From a virus, in the IMG/VR virus record IMGVR_UViG_3300047457_000106, positions 1-22,981 of that record: 22,981 bases of DNA, one strand, 5' to 3'. Numbering within the stretch: position 1 is the first letter of the stretch; the number at the start of each line of letters is the position of its first letter. The translations under genes were made by a program, and so were the position numbers. Shown here piece after piece: positions 4,967 to 11,056 of the stretch. The notes under the pieces were generated by a model. That model ran no database searches. It worked only from the letters and a program-made list of their open reading frames with translations, and was not told where the DNA came from.

Positions 4967-6769
4967 CTATTTAGGTAAAAATCCTCGGTTCGGCATATCA
5001 ATCGGACGTGTCGAAACCAATGCATTGTTTTTAATTGTATATCCTAAGTTTTCCGCTTTGCGTACGGCTATTTGTTTAGCGTTAGGACTATTTACGTCTA
5101 TTCCGAAGCGTGAATCGAACTGAGCATAAACTTGTTTATTCCATCGGTGATGGCAATTCGGACCGCCTTTATATAACCAAATATCGTAGGTTAAATTACC
5201 GCGTGGACCGAATCCGATTTCTTTGCCATCCGCATTAACGTAGAATCCGTTAACTACGCTTTTGCTCATTCGTAAAATGTCTTCTTTTCGGTAAATCTTT
5301 TTAGCGGATTTCATTAACTTACAAAACGGGCGGGTTTTACCGCTTTTCCCTCCGTCTTCGCCTTCGTAAACGTATCTAGTAATAAACTTTACTCCGTCTA
5401 TTACTTCGTCTTGTTCCGATTTAGCGTTGGGAAATGCTACGCCTGTGTTTACTAATTCTACTAACTTAGAAAATAAACTTTTTTCACCCCTTAACAAAGC
5501 GTTTTCTTTTTCGTCCGTGTCATAATCTACGGGCGCTTCGTCTATTAGTAACCAATCTTCTTGCGGTTCTTCGCCGAATTCCTGTAAGGCTAAAGCTATT
5601 TGCTCTTCGGTTGTTTGTGCTTTAAGTTCGGTTGCATCCGCTCCCGTTTCCTCAGTAACTTGTTCTTCGGTAGTTGCGTTTTCTAAGTCGGTAAATTCTA
5701 AAGGTTTAAGGGTTCTAAAGAATAGTTTTAAGGCTATGCCGTTAAACGCTAGAATCCTATCGAAAGCCTCTATTATCTCGTCTTGAAACGGCTTAATAAC
5801 CATATTATTAAACAAGATAAACGAGTTTTGTAATTCATCTGCGTTACTAGAAAACCCGTTACTCGAAGCAATACCAAAAAGTAACGGACTTGTAACGTTA
5901 TGACCTAGCATTATTTTGCGTAAACATTCCTCGCTTAGGTAAGTGTAATGGTCGGGCGCATCGTTTAACGGTATATCGTCTACCGTTGTTTTAGATTCCG
6001 AGTTTAGGTTAAATGCTACGATAACTTTTTGACCTTTCGAACCCGTAAGTTTAGATAAAACCTTTTGTGAAATAAGGTCTTGTTGTTCTTCCGAAGGAAC
6101 TCCGTTGTTAAAGTTGACTACTTTAGTTCCGCTGAATCCGTTTTGCACTTCGTTTATTAAATAGTCGCTTACTTCTTCCTCTAAAACTGCGTAAGGTATC
6201 GCGCCTTGGTAGTCGGGGTAGGCATAATATTTCATCCCAACCCCGTAAGGCTTAACAAACATTATTTCTACTTTGTCTTTTGAGTAACCGAACGCACTAA
6301 AACGAGTTGGCGGGAACTTGCGTACATCTTCCCAATTATCCGAATAGTAATAGCCTGTTATCTCGCCTTTTTCGTTGCATTTTTCCGCACGTAATAAGTT
6401 TACAGGTATGTGGTAAACCTTTAATATTTTATCGTGCTTTTCGTTGTAATGAACTTGCATAGCGAACTGCCCAAATAACTTTCTATCGAATACCATTTTA
6501 CGCAAACATTCCGCACTAAATAACGTCATCATTTGAGCGTATTCGTTAGGCTTACGCGAAGCATCTAAGGCGCTTAAACCTTTGCCGTAAATTAAACGGC
6601 TTACGTTATTTATTATCGCGCTATTTGTAGTTGATTTCGTGTACCTATCTATTAGGTAGTTAAAGTAGTTGTTATCTTCTCCGAATTCTACCCACGCATC
6701 GCGTTTAGATTCTTGGATAGTCGGTTGTTGGTATTCTGCAAGTTGAAGTATATGGACGTTATTACTCAT
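4967..6769 (-). CDS. Portal protein fused to a C-terminal Cys/His domain
   Basis: Residues 1-360 look like a phage portal: an N-terminal region with WVEFGEDNNYFNYL and YGKGLSALD, a central core, and a long helical stem/crown part (GHNVTSPLLFGIASSNGFSS followed by FNNMVIKPFQDEIIEAFDRI, 289-339). The portal forms the ring at the capsid vertex through which DNA is packaged. Residues 361-425 are an acidic linker with several Glu-rich stretches. Residues 450-600 form a separate domain with RPFCKLM (C483), GFGPRG and GGPNCHHRW (C539, H540, H541), which recalls the C-terminal part of MuF-type minor head proteins and could bind metal. The portal assignment is fairly secure; the name of the C-terminal domain is not. 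Confidence 0.8.
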   Translation of the reverse strand: MSNNVHILQLAEYQQPTIQESKRDAWVEFGEDNNYFNYLIDRYTKSTTNSAIINNVSRLIYGKGLSALDASRKPNEYAQMMTLFSAECLRKMVFDRKLFGQFAMQVHYNEKHDKILKVYHIPVNLLRAEKCNEKGEITGYYYSDNWEDVRKFPPTRFSAFGYSKDKVEIMFVKPYGVGMKYYAYPDYQGAIPYAVLEEEVSDYLINEVQNGFSGTKVVNFNNGVPSEEQQDLISQKVLSKLTGSKGQKVIVAFNLNSESKTTVDDIPLNDAPDHYTYLSEECLRKIMLGHNVTSPLLFGIASSNGFSSNADELQNSFILFNNMVIKPFQDEIIEAFDRILAFNGIALKLFFRTLKPLEFTDLENATTEEQVTEETGADATELKAQTTEEQIALALQEFGEEPQEDWLLIDEAPVDYDTDEKENALLRGEKSLFSKLVELVNTGVAFPNAKSEQDEVIDGVKFITRYVYEGEDGGKSGKTRPFCKLMKSAKKIYRKEDILRMSKSVVNGFYVNADGKEIGFGPRGNLTYDIWLYKGGPNCHHRWNKQVYAQFDSRFGIDVNSPNAKQIAVRKAENLGYTIKNNALVSTRPIDMPNRGFLPK

Positions 6770-7094
6770 ACATTATAAAGTCATTAGTTGTTGTATTTGA
6801 AATGTAACCGCCATCGTTAACCGAGAACGTGTCTATCGGTTGGTTCGTGCAAAACATTCGCTCCTTTAATAGTAGGTTTCCCCCTCCGTCTTTAATTACC
6901 GCCCAATAAAAATGATTCTCCAAGGTTGGTAAAACACCGCTAAACGAATGCACGTAATCGCCTGTAGTAAATAACCCCGCAACGGGTACGGATACGTTCG
7001 TGTTTTCGTCCGTTATTTCTAAGGTTACACCGCTTCCAAACCTAGGAATAAAGTTAAACGTTTGAGTTACGTTAGTTTGTTGAACTACTATCAT
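6762..7094 (-). CDS. Small beta-rich virion-associated protein (110 aa)
   Basis: The protein alternates hydrophobic and polar residues throughout (FNFIPRFGSGVTLEITDENT, FYWAVIKDGGGNLLLKERMF) and so looks like a small beta-sandwich. It has no signal peptide or membrane segment. It lies between a terminator (7130-7152) and the portal gene, overlapping the portal start as ATGAGTAA. Related-looking proteins occur beside portal or tail tube genes in Bacteroidetes phages. A structural role is likely but not proven. Confidence 0.6.
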   Translation of the reverse strand: MIVVQQTNVTQTFNFIPRFGSGVTLEITDENTNVSVPVAGLFTTGDYVHSFSGVLPTLENHFYWAVIKDGGGNLLLKERMFCTNQPIDTFSVNDGGYISNTTTNDFIMYE

Positions 7095-7129
7095 ATTAGT
7101 ATAACTCGTTAACGTGTTTTTTGTGCAAT

Positions 7130-7152
7130 AAAAAAGGGGGCTATTAACCCCC
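7130..7152 (-). terminator. Rho-independent terminator after the tail tube gene
   Basis: On the minus strand GGGGG, a short TTAATAG loop region, and CCCCC are followed by six T. The stem has five G-C pairs, extendable by two weaker pairs. It lies between the probable tail tube gene and the 110-residue gene. No promoter was found in the following 35 bases, so downstream portal, fibre and lysis genes probably depend on read-through. Confidence 0.85.
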
Positions 7153-7173
7153 TCTTTACCTTTTTAGAACATC

Positions 7174-7749
7174 TTATGAATTAACTACCGTAGGCGTGTT
7201 AAGCAAAGTTACTAATTGCGCTTCGGTTGCAGCATCTAGGAAATTAGCAGGGGTTGCCTCTTGTCCTGTAAAAGTCAAAGAATAACCGTTCATATCTCCC
7301 AAAGCAGTTCCGTTGGAAATAGTACCCGCAGTTACGTCCATACCTCGCAAAAGTCCTGCAATAAAATATTGACCGTTGTTGTTTTCAACGATAATGTTTG
7401 GTCTTCCGTAAGAAAGCAATTTAATTTGCTTGTGGGTAATTGCGTCTTGCTTTTTCAAAGTAACGGTTAATACTTGCTCGAAGAAAGTAGTTCCGTTTTC
7501 GCGTGAACTTGTAATAGTTTGCTCGAAGGAGTTTGTACCTTTAAGTTCATATTTGTAAATAAACGCAGTTGTAGCAGGCGCAATAGGGGATAAATTGATA
7601 GCCGTAATTTGGTCCTCGTAACCTAATGCAGTATCGTAGGTAATGTCGGTTTCATCGTACATTCCGTAATTAAGAATGTAAAGGTTTTTTAACCCCCCTA
7701 CCGCATCTTTACAAGGCTCAATTCTACCGTGTGAAATATCGCAACTCAT
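7174..7749 (-). CDS. Probable major tail tube protein
   Basis: A 191-residue, beta-rich soluble protein beginning MSCDISHGRIEPCKDAVGGL. The segments YKYELKGTNSFEQTITSSRE and TFFEQVLTVTLKKQDA, then IKLLSYGRPNIIVENNNGQY and FIAGLLRGMDVTAGTI, fit a tail tube fold and match proteins seen next to capsid genes in Bacteroidetes phages. It is flanked on both sides by terminators and has an A-rich leader, consistent with separate high-level expression of an abundant virion component. A head decoration role is the main alternative. It stands apart from the tail genes upstream. Confidence 0.55.
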   Translation of the reverse strand: MSCDISHGRIEPCKDAVGGLKNLYILNYGMYDETDITYDTALGYEDQITAINLSPIAPATTAFIYKYELKGTNSFEQTITSSRENGTTFFEQVLTVTLKKQDAITHKQIKLLSYGRPNIIVENNNGQYFIAGLLRGMDVTAGTISNGTALGDMNGYSLTFTGQEATPANFLDAATEAQLVTLLNTPTVVNS

Positions 7750-7770
7750 TTTATTTTAGTTTTAATTGTT

Positions 7771-7803
7771 AAAAAAAAGGGTGGCAGTTTTATCCACCAC
7801 CCC
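7771..7803 (-). terminator. Rho-independent terminator after the major capsid gene
   Basis: The minus strand has GGGTGGTGG, an ATAAAA loop and CTGCCACCC, followed by eight T. The stem is nine pairs including two G-T wobbles. It lies 20 bases after the capsid gene stop and before the tail tube gene. Partial termination here would raise capsid transcript over downstream genes. Confidence 0.85.
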
Positions 7804-7823
7804 GTTATATTTTTAGTTATGGA

Positions 7824-8765
7824 TTATCCGTAAACAACAATATCTTCGATAACTCCGTATTGCGCACCCGCAGCGTATCGCATAATAACACGTACGTTAT
7901 TATCTCCCAACGTGGAAGAAGTGTCAATTACTCGAACTTCTTGGGTATCACTTAAAAGTGAGCATCCAAAGTAAAGGTTAGATACAGTAGTAGCCATAGC
8001 GGTATTATTCGCAAGCCCGTTAGCCATAAAAATTGGAATACCATTGAAACTCAAGTTTCCGTTAGTGTACCATTGCGTACCTTGAGCATTGATACCCGCG
8101 TTAGCAAGTGAACCTGTACCCGAAGTTCCGAAACCACCCAAAGCGGAAATATACGCTTTTACGAAGTTTTGAGATAGGTAAATTTTCAAATCAGGTTTTC
8201 CGTACAAAGAAGCAGGGATAGCATCAACGATAGCTTGTAACTCGCCGATTACGTTCAAAGGAGTAATTGGGGAAGACGGTACTAATTGACCTGCAGGCAA
8301 TAAAGGGTCTACCAATGCAGTTGCGTACAACCCGTCAAATTGACCCGAAGTTGATGCAGAACCTTGCCAAATAGATACCTCGTTAGCAGCGGCTACTTTT
8401 TCGGCAGCGTAAGCAATTAGATAATCGGCAAAAGATTTTGGTAAAGTGTCGAAAGAAGAGTAACCCATTTCGATAGATTGCCAAGTTGAATGGAACTCTT
8501 TTTTACAAAGTGTCATGTTCACTTGTAAATCTTTAACTTCTAAAACTCGCTCGGTTAAGTTTACCGTTCCCGCGTTGGAATAGTCGCAAGTTGCATCCGC
8601 AAGAAAGTTAGTTGTTTCAAGGCGTTGGATAACGCTCTTAAATTTTACGTTAGGCATAACGGTTACACCGCCACCTTCGATAGTTGGTGCGCTCAAAAGA
8701 GCAGCAGAAACGTACTTACCTGCCCATTGACCTGCGTAAGACGTTGTAATGTTTGGATTTGGCAT
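7824..8765 (-). CDS. Major capsid protein
   Basis: This 313-residue protein begins MPNPNITTSYAGQWAGKYVS and lacks Lys-rich or coiled-coil regions. Segments such as LTERVLEVKDLQVNMTLCKK, a helix SFADYLIAYAAEKVAAANEV, and a C-terminal beta region (VRVIMRYAAGAQYGVIEDIV) fit an HK97-fold major capsid protein. It is preceded by a scaffold-like gene and an XkdF-type protease and followed by a terminator. It has an A-rich leader and a more even, Ala/Gly-rich composition expected of a highly expressed protein. Its own cleaved N-terminal delta domain is absent, in keeping with a separate scaffold. Confidence 0.8.
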   Translation of the reverse strand: MPNPNITTSYAGQWAGKYVSAALLSAPTIEGGGVTVMPNVKFKSVIQRLETTNFLADATCDYSNAGTVNLTERVLEVKDLQVNMTLCKKEFHSTWQSIEMGYSSFDTLPKSFADYLIAYAAEKVAAANEVSIWQGSASTSGQFDGLYATALVDPLLPAGQLVPSSPITPLNVIGELQAIVDAIPASLYGKPDLKIYLSQNFVKAYISALGGFGTSGTGSLANAGINAQGTQWYTNGNLSFNGIPIFMANGLANNTAMATTVSNLYFGCSLLSDTQEVRVIDTSSTLGDNNVRVIMRYAAGAQYGVIEDIVVYG

Positions 8766-8782
8766 TTTTTCTAATTTTTAGA

Positions 8783-9382
8783 TTATTTATACATTTTGTT
8801 TAATACGGAATCCATTATTCCGCGTGGTGCTTTAGCGCCTATCTTAACGAAGTCCGCTTTAGCTTCATTTTCAGGGTTAAACGCGATTGGTTCGGGTGTT
8901 TCGCTAAGTTCGGTCGCTTCGGTTGCGGTCTCGTTAACTTTGGATAACTTTGCCAATTCAGCTTTTAACAATTCGTTTTCTTCTTTAAGTTTTTCCATTT
9001 CGCTAAAGAACGTTTCTTTAACGATAGATTCGATAGTTTTTTTAGGAGTAGATACAGGAGCGCTCATTTCTTCTTCGGGCATAGGCTCGGTTACTTCCTC
9101 TTTGGTTTCTTCTTCTACTTCCTCTACTTCTTCCTCTTTTTCTTTAACCTCGGAAATAATACCTTCCTCGACAACTACCAAAATTCTTCCGTCTTCTAGT
9201 TCGTATTCGCCAACGGGAACGGCAATTTTTTGCTCGTCTTCCGTTACTACAAAAACCTCTTTTCCTGCTTCGAAAGTTTCCGCTTCGATTTTGGTTACTC
9301 CATCCCCCATAAGCATTTGCTCTAACTTAATTTCTTTGCTAAGAAGGCTTTTAATGTGTTGTAAAAGTGTGCTATTTTTCAT
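8783..9382 (-). CDS. Head scaffolding protein
   Basis: A 199-residue, highly acidic protein with an N-terminal domain (about 1-80, beta-like: VFVVTEDEQKIAVPVGEYEL), a Glu/Val repeat region (about 78-105), and a coiled coil (about 125-150, EMEKLKEENELLKAELAKL). The C-terminal tail is basic and ends GIMDSVLNKMYK. This profile, directly upstream of the major capsid gene, is typical of scaffolds, which bind capsid subunits through a basic C-terminus and are removed after assembly. The XkdF-type protease gene nearby could degrade it. The opposite strand carries a long spurious frame because of the Glu/Lys-rich codons. Confidence 0.75.
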   Translation of the reverse strand: MKNSTLLQHIKSLLSKEIKLEQMLMGDGVTKIEAETFEAGKEVFVVTEDEQKIAVPVGEYELEDGRILVVVEEGIISEVKEKEEEVEEVEEETKEEVTEPMPEEEMSAPVSTPKKTIESIVKETFFSEMEKLKEENELLKAELAKLSKVNETATEATELSETPEPIAFNPENEAKADFVKIGAKAPRGIMDSVLNKMYK

Positions 9383-9393
9383 TTGTGTTTATA

Positions 9394-9813
9394 TTAAAAT
9401 TTACTTCCAAGTTCTTTTTTCATTACTGCTACATCACCTTTAATAGTATTTAATTTATTATATACAATTTCGGCTTCTTTATAAGCAGGATTTTCTTTTA
9501 CTGAAAGACCAAGTTCTTTAGCTTTTTTATCTAAATCTTGAAAAGTTCTAAATAAATATTCCATTTTTTGATTTACATTTAAACTAAAATCTTGTATTCT
9601 ATTCAATAAATCTTTTTGTTTTTTAGATAATTCTTCTAATATTATTTTTCTGTCGTTTTCAACTTTATCAAATAATGCAATTTCTTTTTTACCTTCTTTA
9701 ATTGCATTTTCTAATTGAGCAATAGAACTTAACTCCACTTCGTGTTTTGCTAACTCCGTTTTTTTGGCTTGTATTTCGTCCGCCTTGTTGATTTTGTCTA
9801 AAATGTTTTTCAT
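9394..9813 (-). CDS. Coiled-coil protein of atypical base composition (139 aa)
   Basis: Almost the whole protein is heptad-like and Lys/Glu-rich (for example AKHEVELSSIAQLENAIKEG and NRIQDFSLNVNQKMEYLFRT), so a long coiled coil is predicted; no catalytic domain or membrane segment is visible. It lies next to the scaffold and could be a second scaffold component or a chaperone. Its DNA differs from all neighbours: from 9386 to 9740 only two CpG dinucleotides occur, and codons are A/T-ending, while the adjacent genes are rich in CpG. This suggests recent acquisition from another source. Confidence 0.65.
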   Translation of the reverse strand: MKNILDKINKADEIQAKKTELAKHEVELSSIAQLENAIKEGKKEIALFDKVENDRKIILEELSKKQKDLLNRIQDFSLNVNQKMEYLFRTFQDLDKKAKELGLSVKENPAYKEAEIVYNKLNTIKGDVAVMKKELGSKF

Positions 9814-9850
9814 AACTTAATAACTTATTTGATTTTTGTTTGTTGCATTT

Positions 9851-10027
9851 TTATGGTAGTGGATTCCAATTCGGCGCGGGCGGTTGTGGTATTGTAACAT
9901 CTCCTCCGATACCTTGATTTTGTAGTTCGCCCGTACAACATTTACGCCTGTATTTTCCGTCTTTACATAGGCACGCACGTTTTCCGCTTGTACGGCTTGC
10001 CCTTGGTTTGTTTCCGTTTTCGTTCAT
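9851..10027 (-). CDS. Small Cys-rich phage protein (58 aa)
   Basis: The frame begins MNENGNKPRASRTSGKRACL and contains the cluster CLCKDGKYRRKCC (four Cys), then GELQNQGIG and a Pro-rich end (PQPPAPNWNPLP). Tiny proteins with a CLC-DG-Y-CC core and a following QGIG are recurrent near capsid genes of Bacteroidetes phages. Four Cys could bind zinc. The ATG at 10027 overlaps the stop of the preceding gene as ATGA. It fills most of what would otherwise be a 328-base gap between the coiled-coil and protease genes. Confidence 0.7.
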   Translation of the reverse strand: MNENGNKPRASRTSGKRACLCKDGKYRRKCCTGELQNQGIGGDVTIPQPPAPNWNPLP

Positions 10028-10158
10028 CCTTGACCTTTATTTAGTTTAACGTAATTCTTTGAACTCTTTAATTTGCTCGTTTTACTTTTAGCGTGAACGT
10101 TAGGACGTTTTACCTTTGGTTTTCGAACGTGAGTAGTTACGTTAGTTTGTTTTGCCAC
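10024..10158 (-). CDS. Small basic phage protein (44 aa, GTG start)
   Basis: From a GTG at 10158 the frame reads (M)AKQTNVTTHVRKPKVKRPNV and ends SKNYVKLNKGQG. It is extremely Lys/Arg-rich and contains the AKSKTSKLKSSKNY pattern seen in tiny conserved proteins of Bacteroidetes phages. Such a peptide could bind nucleic acid or an acidic partner such as the scaffold; this is inference. It overlaps the end of the protease gene by 17 bases and the next gene as ATGA. There is no ATG in the frame, so GTG is the only plausible start. Confidence 0.65.
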   Translation of the reverse strand: MAKQTNVTTHVRKPKVKRPNVHAKSKTSKLKSSKNYVKLNKGQG

Positions 10159-11035
10159 TTTTTATTTGTTCTAATTTTCTTTGCGCCCATTCTATACCTT
10201 CATCCCCACCCCAAGCCAACCACATTAAACGCCCGCACCCGTCCCCAAGTTCCTTTTGTGAGTTTTGGCGGTGGCGCTCAAAACTTGCCATTCTCGAAAT
10301 AGTGTCTTCGCTTATTGGTTCGCCTTTTGCTAATTGGTTTGCTCGTTGTTTACCTACGTCCGTTCCGCAATCCCCCCACCCGTTTTCCTCTGCCCATCTC
10401 AAGGCTATTTTAGCGTTTTCAGTTGCGCCTTTTGGGTAGTCCGTGTAAGATTCTAGTTCAACGCCTAATAACCTTTTTAACTCGTTAATTACTTCGGTGG
10501 CTTCGGCTTCCTCTGCGCTCATTTCGAATTTATCCGCAAAGTAACCTTCGATTGAAAAGCCTTTTACTTTGCCTTCTTTAACATCGTTCCAAATTTCCTC
10601 GTTATTTACTTTCATCGAAATAATCCAAGTACCTTTTGGTAAATCGAAACCGTATAGTCGGCTTTTATCCGTTTTACTATCTTCGATTATCCAACTTTCT
10701 ACAACGCTTAATCCTGTAACCTTTTTTTCGTGTTCGTACGTTGCGTTATTTTGATTTGAGTTAATTAAAAATAGTTCACTAGCTTTTCTAATTGTGTCCG
10801 AACTAAAGTAAATATAGTATTCTTCGTTCTTTGCGTTTCTGCGGTAAATTTGTTTGTTAGGCACTAAAGCCGCGCCCATTAAAATACGCTTTTCGGAATC
10901 TACTTCTTTTAACTCTATTTCGTGTTTGTTTAAGGCTACAAAGTTTTCTTCGATAGCGGGTGAGTGAACAACGCTAACCGCGTCTATTCCGCTTTGCGGG
11001 TCTTCATCGTCAATAATGAGTTCAATAATTCTCAT
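10142..11035 (-). CDS. XkdF-type phage serine protease with extra C-terminal domain
   Basis: Residues about 1-170 match the XkdF/Peptidase_S78_2 pattern: SVVHSPAIEENFVAL, ILMGAALVPNKQIYRR, THE-type His in ATYEHEKKV (H102), and GFSIEGYF with the putative nucleophile S161. Such proteases process the scaffold and capsid during head maturation. Residues about 197-291 form a second domain (YTDYPKGATENAKIALRWAE, CGTDVGKQRANQLAKGEPIS, WLAWGGDEGIEWAQRKL) with C223 and C267, often found fused to phage structural or protease proteins and of unknown role. It lies just after the tape measure gene and four genes before the capsid gene. Confidence 0.8.
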   Translation of the reverse strand: MRIIELIIDDEDPQSGIDAVSVVHSPAIEENFVALNKHEIELKEVDSEKRILMGAALVPNKQIYRRNAKNEEYYIYFSSDTIRKASELFLINSNQNNATYEHEKKVTGLSVVESWIIEDSKTDKSRLYGFDLPKGTWIISMKVNNEEIWNDVKEGKVKGFSIEGYFADKFEMSAEEAEATEVINELKRLLGVELESYTDYPKGATENAKIALRWAEENGWGDCGTDVGKQRANQLAKGEPISEDTISRMASFERHRQNSQKELGDGCGRLMWLAWGGDEGIEWAQRKLEQIKSGKTN

Positions 11036-11056
11036 ATCTAAATAATTTTAATTTGG

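Noticed and set aside
8766-8782. CTAAAAATTAG inverted repeat before the capsid gene
   Set aside because: Short AT-only palindrome in an A-rich leader; no basis to call an operator.
8796-9443. 215-codon open frame on the plus strand
   Set aside because: Antisense to the scaffold gene; the Ser-rich translation reflects the Glu-rich repeat read backwards.
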